Below are positions 51,878 through 61,679 of a DNA stretch of 64,000 nucleotides, in pieces. The stretch lies in NCBI RefSeq assembly GCF_951230135.1, contig NZ_CATNVC010000003.1:124001-188000 (forward strand). The letters run 5' to 3'. The notes below the pieces were generated by a model. That model was not told where the DNA came from, made no database searches, and was given only the letters and a program-made list of their open reading frames with translations. Made by a program: the position numbers and the translations under genes. Position 1 is the stretch's first letter; every line of letters starts with the position of its first letter. This DNA is from Butyricicoccus sp. Marseille-Q5471 (lineage in GTDB: Bacteria > Bacillota > Clostridia > Oscillospirales > Butyricicoccaceae).

Positions 51878-52285
51878 CTATTTGTCCTCTTTGAATGCAA
51901 AAAAGCGCTGTCCCAGATAGTTAAAGCCGGTGAACAGGCACATGCCGACAAACATCGACACATTATCGCGCACGGCAACCGACGCGCCCGCAAGCAATTG
52001 CAGACACAGCGGCTTTGCGATGCCGTAAGCCAGCAGATAGCACACCACGATATTGACGGCAAAGCGCACGACCTGCGCCGCGCTCTTTTCCTTGTTTCCA
52101 AACGTGAAGTATTTGTTGAGGAAAAAGCTCAAAATGCTGGTTAGGATATAGTTTGCGGCCGAGGACACCCAGTAGGTACAGCCGGCAAGGTTGTACAGCC
52201 CGAACATAATCGCCGTGCCGACAAGGGTGTTGACCACGCCGACCAACAGGAATTTCAGCAACTTTTTGTCGACCAGACGGCTCAC
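51878..52285 (-). CDS. GtrA-family membrane protein
   Basis: A 135-residue GtrA-like protein with four transmembrane helices: KFLLVGVVNTLVGTAIMFGLYN, NYILTSILSFFLNKYFTF and a last helix before GQRFFAFKE. GtrA proteins are thought to flip lipid-linked sugars made by the partner glycosyltransferase. The start is GTG at 52285, overlapping the stop of the upstream GT2 gene by 4 nt (GTGA), with GGAGGG before it. It is last of the three-gene cassette. Confidence 0.9.
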   Translation of the reverse strand: MSRLVDKKLLKFLLVGVVNTLVGTAIMFGLYNLAGCTYWVSSAANYILTSILSFFLNKYFTFGNKEKSAAQVVRFAVNIVVCYLLAYGIAKPLCLQLLAGASVAVRDNVSMFVGMCLFTGFNYLGQRFFAFKEDK

Positions 52286-53223
52286 TTGACGCCCTCCTCG
52301 GTCTCACGCACCAGATAAACCGGGCGGTGCTTGGTTTCGAGATAGGTTTTGGCCAAATACTGTCCCAGAATGCCCATACAGAACAGCTGAATGCCGCCGA
52401 GGAAGAGGATGATGCACATCATGCTCGGCCAGCCGCCGACAGGGTCGCCGAAGGCCAGCGTCTTGATAACGACTAGCACGATGAACACAAACGCAATAAC
52501 GCACAGCAGAAATCCCAAAATGGACGCAATGGCAAGCGGCGCGGTCGAAAACGCGACGATGCCTTCGAGCGAATAGAGAAACAGCTTCCAGAACGACCAC
52601 TTGGTCTCGCCCGCGACGCGCTCAACGTTGACAAAGGGAATCCACTTGGTCTTAAAGCCGACCCAGCCGAAGATGCCCTTGGAAAAGCGGTTGTATTCGC
52701 GCATGGACAAAATTGCATCGACCACCGTGCGGCGCATCAGGCGGTAATCGCGCGCGCCGTCGACGATGTCGGCATCCGAAATTCGGTTGATGAGCTTATA
52801 AAAGCACCGCGCGAAGAAGGAGCGGATGGGCGGCTCGCCCTGCCGCGTGACGCGGCGGGTCGCAGCGCAGTCGTAGCCTTCCTCGGTCACGGCCTTATAG
52901 AGCGCGGGCAGCAGCGCGGGCGGATCCTGCAAATCGGCGTCCATCAGCGCGACAAAATCGCCTGTCGCGGCCTCCAGACCGGCCAGCATGCCTGCTTCCT
53001 TGCCAAAATTGCGCGAAAAGGACACGAAGCGCACGCGCTTGTCCCGCTCGGCCAGCTCACGCAGGATGGACAGCGTACCATCGCGCGAGCCATCGTCGAC
53101 AAACACGAACTCGAAATCAATCCCGGACATGTCGCGGGTCACACGGTCAGCCTCCTGATAAAACAGCGGCAGCGCGGCCTCCTCATTATAACAGGGTACG
53201 ACGAGCGAAATCTTATCCTTCAT
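52282..53223 (-). CDS. GT2 glycosyltransferase (GtrB/DPM1-like)
   Basis: A 313-residue membrane-attached family 2 glycosyltransferase. The catalytic domain has SLVVPCYNEE, FVDDGSRDGT and the DxD-bearing DADLQDPP; two transmembrane helices follow near residues 225-300. It probably transfers a sugar to undecaprenyl phosphate, with the GtrA protein encoded next. ATG 53223 has GGGAG upstream and overlaps the preceding gene by 11 nt. The sugar is unknown. Confidence 0.92.
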   Translation of the reverse strand: MKDKISLVVPCYNEEAALPLFYQEADRVTRDMSGIDFEFVFVDDGSRDGTLSILRELAERDKRVRFVSFSRNFGKEAGMLAGLEAATGDFVALMDADLQDPPALLPALYKAVTEEGYDCAATRRVTRQGEPPIRSFFARCFYKLINRISDADIVDGARDYRLMRRTVVDAILSMREYNRFSKGIFGWVGFKTKWIPFVNVERVAGETKWSFWKLFLYSLEGIVAFSTAPLAIASILGFLLCVIAFVFIVLVVIKTLAFGDPVGGWPSMMCIILFLGGIQLFCMGILGQYLAKTYLETKHRPVYLVRETEEGVK

Positions 53224-54619
53224 TTTTTCTCCCTTCCCCCAGCCGGTCCAGTCCGAAGGCGGCGGCCGTGAACACATAAAGCTGCGGCAGATACGCATAG
53301 CGCGGCTGCACCTCAATCAGCAGCAGCGCGCAAAACGCCGCGAATACGACGAAATACGGCAGGTATGCGGCGGTTTCCCGTGCGCCCCAGCGTCCGCGCG
53401 GGCCGATTAATCCCCAGGCGGCGAGTGCCAGTGCGAGGAAAAACAGGCCGCGATCAAATTCCTTAAGCATATCGAGCAGCCTCTCATGCGACGACAGGCC
53501 GAGCGGTGCGGTCGGATCGTTCTGCGTATGCCCGAACGCCCAGTCAAGCGCATCGGCGCACCAGAGGTACTCCGTTTTGTGCGCGAAATGCCGCACAAGG
53601 CGCAGGGGCGGCACGTGCAGCCGCTCCTCCAGCAGGGCGCTTTGCAGCGCGTCGGTCTCGGCAGTCGGGCGATGGTTTTCGTCGAGCGTTGCTGCGGTGG
53701 CTGTCCAATCGTCGTCCGAATAGCCGCCTGCGGTCTTATAATTCAGTCCCGTGACGAATTTCCACGTCGGATCGCCGTTTGACAGTCCGTTTTCGTTCAG
53801 ACCGCTTGTCCGGACGATGCCGTCCGCCGCGGCGTGCATCCCGCCGTAAACCGCAAGCAGGAGCAGCAGGCCGCAAATCAGACGTTTGCGTCCCTCCCGC
53901 CGCCGCAGCAGCTCAAAAACCGCCCATGCGAGCACAGCAACCAGTACGATAATGCCCTCTGCCCGCAGCAAATTGCCCAGCTGCAGCGCAAGTCCCGCCA
54001 GAGCAAACCGCCAGAGCCGCAGGCCTTTGCAGTCCGCCGAGACGGCCAGCCACAGGCCGAGCGTCAGGAAAAAGGCGGACGGAATCTGATTGGACAGCAG
54101 CGTCGGTAGTGACAGCGCAAACGGAAACAGCGTCAGCAGCACGGCGGCCGTCTGCGCGGCGGATTCGCGCACGTGGGGGCGGACCATGCGATACAGCAGG
54201 CAGACCGTGCCCGCGGCGAGGACGGCGTTTACCAGTTCCAAGCACAGTGGATTGTTCCAGAGCCGCAGCCACATCGCCTGCCACGCGACAAAGACGCTCT
54301 GATACGCCCAAAGGGTAAAATAGGGTGTGTGCGAAAACGATACATCGCCCGCGAGCAGCGACTGCGCAGCCTCGTACATCATGCGAAAGTCCGATTCCAG
54401 CGGCGGGTGCAGCACGAAAACGCCCGCGACCCGCAGCGCGATGCCGCCTGCGAGCAGCCAGAAGGTGAACTGCGGGATAGGTCGGCGGCGCAGGCAGCAG
54501 AACACTGCGCACGCCAATAGCACGGCGAGCGCGTAGCCGCTTTGCAGCAGCACGGCTGCGGCCGCCGCGAGAAAGCCCGCGAGGAATAAAAATCGAAGCG
54601 CGCCAAAGCTCCTGGACAT
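53213..54619 (-). CDS. Polytopic GT39/PMT-like membrane glycosyltransferase
   Basis: A 468-residue protein with roughly ten hydrophobic helices. LHPPLESDFRMMYEAAQSL in the first loop carries the acidic residues typical of GT-C enzymes, which use polyprenyl-phosphate sugars on the outer membrane face. A large loop of about 90 residues (near 270-365) precedes the last helices. ATG 54619 was chosen at the start of homology, with AGGGGGA upstream. It overlaps the GT2 gene, so cassette members act together: donor synthesis, flipping, transfer. The acceptor is unknown. Confidence 0.78.
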   Translation of the reverse strand: MSRSFGALRFLFLAGFLAAAAAVLLQSGYALAVLLACAVFCCLRRRPIPQFTFWLLAGGIALRVAGVFVLHPPLESDFRMMYEAAQSLLAGDVSFSHTPYFTLWAYQSVFVAWQAMWLRLWNNPLCLELVNAVLAAGTVCLLYRMVRPHVRESAAQTAAVLLTLFPFALSLPTLLSNQIPSAFFLTLGLWLAVSADCKGLRLWRFALAGLALQLGNLLRAEGIIVLVAVLAWAVFELLRRREGRKRLICGLLLLLAVYGGMHAAADGIVRTSGLNENGLSNGDPTWKFVTGLNYKTAGGYSDDDWTATAATLDENHRPTAETDALQSALLEERLHVPPLRLVRHFAHKTEYLWCADALDWAFGHTQNDPTAPLGLSSHERLLDMLKEFDRGLFFLALALAAWGLIGPRGRWGARETAAYLPYFVVFAAFCALLLIEVQPRYAYLPQLYVFTAAAFGLDRLGEGRKNEG

Positions 54620-54763
54620 GCCAACGAGTCCCCCTTCCGTAAGCATTTTCCAACATAAGTATTTTATCACAGCGTTTTGTCGATGTAAAGCAATCGATCG
54701 GGCCGTTTCGCAGCTGTAATATAACGGTTTTGTGTCACCATTGTTACAGTTTCGCGCGCTCTA

Positions 54764-54792
54764 TTGTGAGGGGCGCGGGCAGGGGATATAAT
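54764..54792 (+). promoter_or_regulatory. Promoter of the WG-SLH gene
   Basis: TTGTGA (54764-54769), 17 bp, TATAAT (54787-54792). Confidence 0.65.
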
Positions 54793-54833
54793 TTGGATAC
54801 ATAGAAATGATTACCCAAGGATGGTATTGAAAG

Positions 54834-57101
54834 ATGATAAAAAAGACAATCTGCGCACTTGCCGCTGTGCTGACACTGCTGGTCGGCGCGGGGGCGGCAG
54901 ACGCAAGCTCCGCCTTTCCCGCCGTGCGCACCGGGGCGGACGGTGTGACGCTGTACGGCTATTTAGATGAATCGGGACAGACCGTGCTGCCCTTCGTCTA
55001 CACCAAGGCCGGCGAATTTGCCGACTGCGGGCTTGCCGCGGTGGAGGACGAAAAATGGCAGACCGGCGTTATCAACCGCCAGGGCAAATTAATTATACCC
55101 TATGCCGATGCGCCTATTTCGGTCGATTTTTCAAGTGACGCCATTGCCTACCGGTATGCCGACCGCAGCGTATACTACACCCTCGCGGGCGAGCTCATCG
55201 GCTCCTATGCCGGTGCGGAGGGCTTCTTTGCCGACGGACTGCTGCTGTGCAAAAGTCCGGCTTCGGGTCTGTACGGCTATGTCAAGGCCGACGGCACGGC
55301 TGCCTTTTCCGGCAGCTACAAGAGCGCAGGCTCGTTTTCGGGCGGCCGGGCGGTCGTGGAGGCCGCTGACGGCTCGTTTTCCGTCATTGATACGACCGGC
55401 GCGGTGGTCAGCCAGCTGGAGCGCTTTATGACGCCCTCTTACCTGACCATTTACGGCGAGGACACGCTCATCGTGTCGGACGGCAGCAATCAGGCGCTGT
55501 ACTCGATTATCACCGGCCAGTACCTGACCGATTTTATCTACAACCGCATCTCCGAATTCCACGAGGGCGCGGCCATGGTACGCCAAATCAACCGCTGGGG
55601 GCTGATTGACGAAAACGGCCGCGTGCTGACCAAACCCGCCTATTACTACCTCAGCTACATGGGCGAAGGCCTGTACGCCGCCCGCAGCGAGGACGGCTCG
55701 GCCGCGGCGGTCGATGCATCGGGCAACGTGGTCTACCGCACGCCCGAGTACGTCGGGGGCTTTTCCGAGATTAAGTACGGTCTGTCGTGGCACGGCATGA
55801 GCGACGGCAGCCTGATTTTCTTCCGCCGCAACGGCGGCTTCGCCTTCAGCCTGAAAAACGCCGAGCAGCCGCGCCTGCTGACCGAAAACATCGTGCGCGT
55901 CACGCAAAACGGCGAGATGCGGTACATCAACCTCGCCACCGGGCAGACGGTTTACGCCCCGCAAACCTCCTTCGACCTCGGCGGCGGCCTGACCGCCAAG
56001 TCCGTGCGGTATGAAAAATTCCTCGGCTATCAGAAGGACGGCACCGAGCACGGCTGGAACGTCACCTTCCCCGAAATCAGCGGCATGGCCGATACGGCTG
56101 TGCAAAAGCAGATCAACGCTGCCATCCGCGACCTTTTCCTCAAGGGTCCGTCGGTAACCGCCGAGTACGAGGCGCTTGAAGGCACCTACGGCGTGTCGCT
56201 CGAAGGGTCGGTTCTGGTCGTTTCGGCCAACTGTGTCAGCGGCAAGGGTCAGGGTTCCGCCGTCTGGAACAACAATCTGGCCTTTGATTTGAACACCGGC
56301 AAACAGTATCAGCTTTCCGACCTGCTCGGAAGCGATTATCTGTCCACCGTGCGCAGCCTGCTGCCTGATGAGCACGCCATCTATCTGTACAGCTTTCCGC
56401 GCATCAGCACCGCGGGCGTGACCTATTTCTACAACGAGTACGAGAGCAGCACCCGCCGCACTTACACTGAGCGCTATCTGCTTTCCTTTGAGCAGCTTGG
56501 TGATGCGGTCAACCGCGACAGCGCCTGCTTCCAGGCACTGCTGACCCCTTATCAGCAGAACGCGGCCGCCGTTCGCTTCACCGATGTGTCCGGACACTGG
56601 GCCGAGCCGCTGATCCTGCGTGCCGCCGAGCGCGGACTGGTGCAGGGCAGTGACGGTCGCTTCCGTCCGGATGACGCCATCACCTATGCCGAGGTCTGTA
56701 CCACCGTTGCGCGCAGCCGCAGCCTGACCCCCGCGACCGTGCCCGCGCAGCCGGGCTATGACCCGAACGCATGGTACGCAGAGGAGGTCGGCGCGGCCTA
56801 CACCGGCGGCCTGCTCACCGGCCTGTGGGACGGATTTTCCGCCAACGCCGCCGTCACGCGGGAGGACGCCATGCAGCTGTTTGCAAACGTGCTGCTGAAG
56901 GACGGAAAAACCGCGCTGCCCTCCACCCGGATTGACAGCACGCTCTCCGCCTTTTCCGATGCGGCGCAGCTTTCCGCCAACCGACGCGCCGCCGCCGCGC
57001 TGTGCGTACAACAGGCGCTGATCCAAGGCTCGGACGGCCGCATCGACCCGCAGAGCATCTTGACCCGCGCACAGTTCGTAAAACTCCTGCTGCTTGTCTG
57101 A
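54834..57101 (+). CDS. Secreted WG-repeat protein with SLH domains
   Basis: A 755-residue exported protein. A signal peptide (KKTICALAAVLTLLVGAGAADASSA) is followed by WG-type beta repeats to about residue 340, seen as recurring units such as GLIDENGRVLTKPAYYYLS and GVINRQGKLIIPYADA. A DUF3298-like middle part (about 395-575) contains FDLNTGKQYQLSDLLG. Three C-terminal SLH modules follow (FTDVSGHWAEPLILRAAERGLVQG near 585), which hold the protein on cell-wall polymer. Its exact role is unknown. The next gene also encodes an SLH protein, but with SLH at the N-terminus. Confidence 0.85.
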   Translation: MIKKTICALAAVLTLLVGAGAADASSAFPAVRTGADGVTLYGYLDESGQTVLPFVYTKAGEFADCGLAAVEDEKWQTGVINRQGKLIIPYADAPISVDFSSDAIAYRYADRSVYYTLAGELIGSYAGAEGFFADGLLLCKSPASGLYGYVKADGTAAFSGSYKSAGSFSGGRAVVEAADGSFSVIDTTGAVVSQLERFMTPSYLTIYGEDTLIVSDGSNQALYSIITGQYLTDFIYNRISEFHEGAAMVRQINRWGLIDENGRVLTKPAYYYLSYMGEGLYAARSEDGSAAAVDASGNVVYRTPEYVGGFSEIKYGLSWHGMSDGSLIFFRRNGGFAFSLKNAEQPRLLTENIVRVTQNGEMRYINLATGQTVYAPQTSFDLGGGLTAKSVRYEKFLGYQKDGTEHGWNVTFPEISGMADTAVQKQINAAIRDLFLKGPSVTAEYEALEGTYGVSLEGSVLVVSANCVSGKGQGSAVWNNNLAFDLNTGKQYQLSDLLGSDYLSTVRSLLPDEHAIYLYSFPRISTAGVTYFYNEYESSTRRTYTERYLLSFEQLGDAVNRDSACFQALLTPYQQNAAAVRFTDVSGHWAEPLILRAAERGLVQGSDGRFRPDDAITYAEVCTTVARSRSLTPATVPAQPGYDPNAWYAEEVGAAYTGGLLTGLWDGFSANAAVTREDAMQLFANVLLKDGKTALPSTRIDSTLSAFSDAAQLSANRRAAAALCVQQALIQGSDGRIDPQSILTRAQFVKLLLLV

Positions 57102-57281
57102 TTCCCATCCGCGCCGCGTTGCGGGGAACCCTTTTCGCGCCGTTTTCGTCTAACTCAGGGAGCATTTTCCGCAAAAGGGCATCCCTGCTCGTCCGCAGGC
57201 GTAAATTTACAGTACACAAATAAGCAAAACAATGGTAAAATGGAACGTGTAACCAAGAAAAACAATAAGAGGTGAAACAGA

Positions 57282-59861
57282 GTGAAAAGATTTCTTACCG
57301 CCGTGCTTTCTGCCGCTTTGCTGATCTGCACGCTGCCTGCAGCCTTTGCTGCGTCCGACATTCAGAATCACTGGGCCAAAAGCTATATTGAGGCGCTGAG
57401 CAACCAGGGCATCATGAATCCCTCGTCCAGCACGGGCGAGTACAAGCCCAATCAGGCCATCACGCGCGCTGAGTTCATGCGATACATCAACCGCGCGTTT
57501 GACTTCACGCAGAAGTCAACCATCAGCTTTGCTGACGTTGCCAAGGCCGATTGGTACTATGAAACCGTCCAAATCGCGGTAGCGCACGGCTACATTAACG
57601 GTGTGGGCAACAACAAGATGAATCCCAACGGCACGCTCACCCGCGAGCAGGCCGCGACCATTCTGGGCCGTCTGCAAAAGTACACACCCACCAGCAGCGA
57701 TTCCCTGCTGACCAGCTTTAAGGACAGCGGCACCATCAACTCCTGGAGCCGCGAGTATCTGGCCGACGCAATCGACAACGGCTACTTAAACGGTTATACC
57801 GACGGCACGCTCAAGCCGCAGGGACAGATTACCCGCGCTGAGATTGCCAAGATTCTCTACTTCTACATGGGCACGCCGCTGAACACCAAAAGCGGTGTTT
57901 ACACATCGGCCAACCTGCAGAGCACCACCAAAAACGTCTCTATCACCGCGCCCTGCACCCTGTCCGATACGACGGTGAACGGCAATCTCTACATCACCGA
58001 GGGCGTGCTCTCGGGCGAGGTGTTGCTCAAGAACGTCAATGTTTCCGGCCGCGTGATTATTTCGGGCGGCGCAGTCACGCTGGACGGCGTAAACACGGCG
58101 CAAATGGTCGTTTCCACCCCACTCGGCATCGCCCCGCAGGTCATCTGCTCCGGCAACACCAACATCGGACAGACCACGGTCATGACCTCCGCTTCGCTGA
58201 GCGAAAGCAACCTCAGCGTGTCGGCAGGCGGCCTGTCCGACCTGACGCTCGGCGGCTCTGGCCTGTCGCTGACGCTCGACGGTCAGGTCTGGACGACTAA
58301 GGTCAGCCAGCCCGCTACCATCCTCACCACCGGCGGCACCGAGATCAACGAGCTGACGGCTGACGCCAAGGTCACGGTTTCCGGCGGCGGCTCGATTCAG
58401 AAGGCAAAGCTCAACGCCACCGGCTGCAATCTGCTGATGAAGCCCGGCTCGGTTGAGCTGGCAAGCGGCGTGACTGCGACCATCGCGGGCGAGGAAGTCA
58501 AGTCCTCGTCGAGCGTGTCAGTCTCCCCCGCCGCACTCAGCTTTGATGTGAGCGACACCTCGTCCATCGCGCATTCCTATGATTTTACCTTTAATTCAGA
58601 CAAGAACGACCTGACCAAGGTCGTCTGCAACGGCGCAAACCTCAAGCAAGGCACCGACTATGCGCTGCTGACAAGCCAGAACGGCATCCGCGTGTACAAG
58701 ACCTATCTGACCACGCTCAGTGCCGGCACCTACTCGATGGAGCTTTATTTTGAGGACGGCACCAAGGCCGCCATCGCGGTTTCAAGCATCAACAGCGCGC
58801 TGACCGCCGTCAGTCCGTCGACCGTCACCTTTGACAAGTACAAGGAATCCGCAAACTACGCGGACCAGTCGGTGACCGTTACCCTGCCGGCCGGCACCAC
58901 ACTGTCCGATGTGAAAATCGGCAGCACCATGCTGACGCGCGGAGACGATTACACCTACGCCTCGACCAGCGGCCTTGTCACACTCAAGCTGTCGGCGCTT
59001 GCCTCGCGCAGCACCGGCTCGTACACCGTGACCTTTGTGCCCAGCCGTGGCTCGTCGATGACCTGCTCTCTTACAGTTGTGGATACCTCGCCGGTCAACG
59101 CCCTGTCGCAGAGCACCGCCGACTTTGACGCAAACACCTCGTCCGGCGGCTACACCGACCTGACCGTTACCCTCAAGCCCGCAAACGGTGCAACGCTCAA
59201 GTACATCCGCAGCAATAACAAGACCCTCGAGGAGAACTGGCAGTACCAGACGAACGGCAATGTCATCACGCTGAGCAAGTCCGCCGTGTCCTCCTTTGCG
59301 ACGAGCGGCGCGAACTACGCTGATTTCACCTTCGTCATGTCGAGCGGCGTTAACCCCGTGCTGCGCGTCAACTATGTGACAACCTACGCGCTAACCGCCA
59401 CCGTAGTGGACGACCTCGGAAACGCCATTTCTGGCGCAAGCGCCACCTGCACCCCGTCGGACGCGGAGACCGGTACGCCGGTGCAGACCGTGAACACGGA
59501 TTCGAGCGGCAAGGCAGTCTTCTATGTCAAGCGCGGTTCGTACACGCTCAAGGCTTCGGACAGCCGCTTCACCGCCAGCGTTTCCGCCACGACCAGCGTC
59601 ACCAACGCACGCACAGTCACGCTGACGGGCGAAATTCTTGAAACGGTCGAAATCACCGTGACCAACTCGTACGGCGCCAAGCTGTCGGGCGCTGCGGTGA
59701 CCATCGGCGGCAAGATTGTCAACACCGGCGCAGACGGCGTGGCGACCTTCCGCCTCAAGCGCTCTACCTACACGGCGCAGATTGCCTGCCAAGGCTACAC
59801 CTCGCAAAGTCTGGCCATTATCGTTAAGGATACCGTGCGCGAACGCGTTATTCTGAAGTAA
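57282..59861 (+). CDS. SLH-anchored surface protein with X2-like and CnaB-like repeats
   Basis: An 859-residue exported protein. A signal peptide (1-23, ending AFA-A) is followed by three SLH modules (about 24-205: IQNHWAKSYIEALSNQGIM and two repeats), then a beta-rich helix-like region (about 206-410, recurring short beta units). About 415-700 holds three X2/Ig-like units with the FDKYKESANYADQSVTVTL pattern, and the end has two CnaB/carboxypeptidase-regulatory-like domains. The start is GTG at 57282 with GAGGTG 7 nt upstream. Probably an S-layer or adhesive surface component; binding partners are unknown. Confidence 0.85.
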   Translation: MKRFLTAVLSAALLICTLPAAFAASDIQNHWAKSYIEALSNQGIMNPSSSTGEYKPNQAITRAEFMRYINRAFDFTQKSTISFADVAKADWYYETVQIAVAHGYINGVGNNKMNPNGTLTREQAATILGRLQKYTPTSSDSLLTSFKDSGTINSWSREYLADAIDNGYLNGYTDGTLKPQGQITRAEIAKILYFYMGTPLNTKSGVYTSANLQSTTKNVSITAPCTLSDTTVNGNLYITEGVLSGEVLLKNVNVSGRVIISGGAVTLDGVNTAQMVVSTPLGIAPQVICSGNTNIGQTTVMTSASLSESNLSVSAGGLSDLTLGGSGLSLTLDGQVWTTKVSQPATILTTGGTEINELTADAKVTVSGGGSIQKAKLNATGCNLLMKPGSVELASGVTATIAGEEVKSSSSVSVSPAALSFDVSDTSSIAHSYDFTFNSDKNDLTKVVCNGANLKQGTDYALLTSQNGIRVYKTYLTTLSAGTYSMELYFEDGTKAAIAVSSINSALTAVSPSTVTFDKYKESANYADQSVTVTLPAGTTLSDVKIGSTMLTRGDDYTYASTSGLVTLKLSALASRSTGSYTVTFVPSRGSSMTCSLTVVDTSPVNALSQSTADFDANTSSGGYTDLTVTLKPANGATLKYIRSNNKTLEENWQYQTNGNVITLSKSAVSSFATSGANYADFTFVMSSGVNPVLRVNYVTTYALTATVVDDLGNAISGASATCTPSDAETGTPVQTVNTDSSGKAVFYVKRGSYTLKASDSRFTASVSATTSVTNARTVTLTGEILETVEITVTNSYGAKLSGAAVTIGGKIVNTGADGVATFRLKRSTYTAQIACQGYTSQSLAIIVKDTVRERVILK

Positions 59862-59869
59862 ACCAAAAT

Positions 59870-59903
59870 AAAAAGACCGCTGCTCATGCAGCGGTCTTTT
59901 TTT
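59870..59903. terminator. Bidirectional terminator
   Basis: AAAAAGACCGCTGC-TCAT-GCAGCGGTCTTTTT between the convergent SLH and pspA genes. Confidence 0.9.
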
Positions 59904-59910
59904 GTTTGCT

Positions 59911-60591
59911 TTATAAGCCCATTTCCTTTTTCAGGCGTTCCAGTTCGTCGCTCACGGCGGCGTTCGCGCCGTTTTCGGCATACTTTTTCTCCAGCTCGCT
60001 TGCTTCGTCCACCGGCTTGCTGTTTAAATCGGCCATCGCGTTGGCACGGTCGAGCATGTCGTCGGCCTTGCGCTCCATGCGGTCAAAGGCGTTCATCGCG
60101 CCCGCCGTCTTGTCGGCCGAGGACGAGTACTTGCTGACCTTCTCCTGCGTCTTTGCAACGGCAACCTTGGCCTTAATCGCCTCACGGCGGCCATTGAGCT
60201 GCTCGATATCACCGATCAGCTTGTCATGCATCTGGCGCATCTTGACCGCGTTTTCATGCGCGGCGGCGTAGGTGGCCTGCAGCCCTTCCGCCTTTGCGTC
60301 ATGCTGCTGCTTCTTGCCGAGGAATACGCGCGCGTCGTTCTCGCTGCCCGCGGCCAGCGCCTTTTTGGCCAACTCCTCATAGCGCTTGCTTTCTGCAGCG
60401 TTTTCGTCCACCAGACGCTTGGTGCGCGCCTCTTCTGCCATCACGCCCGCGGTTTCCCGCTTGACCTCGGCCAGATTTTCGGTCAGGTCGCGCAGATACT
60501 GGTCAATCATCTTGGCAGGGTCTTCGCATTTGTCCAGCAGGTCGTTGATATTCGCCTTTACAATGTCACTAAAACGTTCCAACATGCCCAT
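59911..60591 (-). CDS. pspA: PspA/IM30 (VIPP1) family membrane-repair protein
   Basis: A 226-residue PspA/IM30 protein, a long coiled coil that coats and repairs membranes as ESCRT-III-like oligomers. The start MGMLERFSDIVKANINDLLDKCEDPAKMIDQYLRDL is characteristic. No transmembrane segment. It is 24 nt after the Gly-rich TPM-like gene on the same strand, suggesting a shared envelope-stress function. No PspF or LiaRS gene is in the window, so the inducer circuit cannot be read. Confidence 0.95.
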   Translation of the reverse strand: MGMLERFSDIVKANINDLLDKCEDPAKMIDQYLRDLTENLAEVKRETAGVMAEEARTKRLVDENAAESKRYEELAKKALAAGSENDARVFLGKKQQHDAKAEGLQATYAAAHENAVKMRQMHDKLIGDIEQLNGRREAIKAKVAVAKTQEKVSKYSSSADKTAGAMNAFDRMERKADDMLDRANAMADLNSKPVDEASELEKKYAENGANAAVSDELERLKKEMGL

Positions 60592-60615
60592 TTGCTTTTG
60601 TCCTCCTTACAGTGC

Positions 60616-61659
60616 CTACGGCTTGCTTTCGCCGTCCTCATATTTCTTGGCGAGGTCCTCGACCTCCTGATCTCCGAATTTCTCAAGCGGCGTTTTGAGG
60701 ATTTCCTCCGCCCGCTTCTGCTCCCGCTCACGCTGCTCACGCGCCTTTTTGCGCCAGAAATACAGCAGCGCGACCACGGCAACAACCGACACGCAAATCA
60801 CAATCACCGGAACCGGCGACTTTGTGACCGTCATGATGCGCTCGCCCGTTTTTTCAAACGTGGTGCTGAAGAATTCCTCTTCCCCCATGTTGGAGGAATA
60901 GTAGCGATCCAGATAATCGGCCAGAATGCCGATAGCTTCGCTGTCCATGACCGTTTTTGCCTGCGTGCCTACCGTATAACCGCAGTTATACGAGCCTTGG
61001 CCGTTGTCACAGAACACCAGAAGGAAATGCCCCTCGTCCGAGAACAGCTTGGGATACAGCTCCTCCGCCTTCTTCTGCAGCTCACTCACGGTTGCGGCCG
61101 CGTCGTCGCGCAGGATATACAGATAGGGCTGCACGCCGGTCTGCTCATAGAACTTCTTCATGCCGCTTTCAAGCTGCCTTGGCTGTGTAATCCAGCCGGG
61201 TTCATCCGTGTAGTAGGCGGTTTCGCTCACCGCGCTCGCGGGCAGGGCTTCGCGTTCCACGGTGGAGCGCGGCGCACCGTCCCCAATCATAATGCCGTTC
61301 ATCATGACGAAAACCAGCAGCAGCACCCCAAAAATACCGAGCAAAATGGCAAATGTGCCGCAGCCCGAGCCGCTGCTGCGGTTGGGTCCGCCGCCGCCCG
61401 CGGGTGGACCGCCGTTTGAACCGCCCCCGCCGTAATTGCGGGGTGAATTGTTGATGATAATCGGTCCGGTTCGGATGCGGCCGAAGCCACCGTAACCGCC
61501 GAATCCGCCATATCCGCCGCGCGAGCCGCCGTTTGAGCCGCCGCCCGAGCGGCCGCCGCCGGAAAATCCGCCCGAGGAACGCCCGCCGCCGGAAAATCCG
61601 CCGCCGCCAAAGCCGCCTCCGCCGGAGAAACCGCCGCCTCCGCCGCCTGATCTGCCCAT
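60616..61659 (-). CDS. Gly-rich membrane protein with TPM-like domain
   Basis: A 347-residue protein. Residues 1-100 are almost entirely Gly, Ser and Arg/Asn repeats (blocks such as GGGGFSGGG), then a transmembrane helix (about 102-122). A TPM-like globular domain follows (ESGMKKFYEQTGVQPYLYIL, FSDEGHFLLVFCDNGQGSYNCGYTVG), a second helix near 280-300 and a charged coiled tail. TPM domains are of unknown or phosphatase-like function. The domain is probably extracellular between two helices. It is paired with pspA. Confidence 0.78.
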   Translation of the reverse strand: MGRSGGGGGGFSGGGGFGGGGFSGGGRSSGGFSGGGRSGGGSNGGSRGGYGGFGGYGGFGRIRTGPIIINNSPRNYGGGGSNGGPPAGGGGPNRSSGSGCGTFAILLGIFGVLLLVFVMMNGIMIGDGAPRSTVEREALPASAVSETAYYTDEPGWITQPRQLESGMKKFYEQTGVQPYLYILRDDAAATVSELQKKAEELYPKLFSDEGHFLLVFCDNGQGSYNCGYTVGTQAKTVMDSEAIGILADYLDRYYSSNMGEEEFFSTTFEKTGERIMTVTKSPVPVIVICVSVVAVVALLYFWRKKAREQREREQKRAEEILKTPLEKFGDQEVEDLAKKYEDGESKP

Positions 61660-61679
61660 AAAACTCCCCCTGTTACCGC

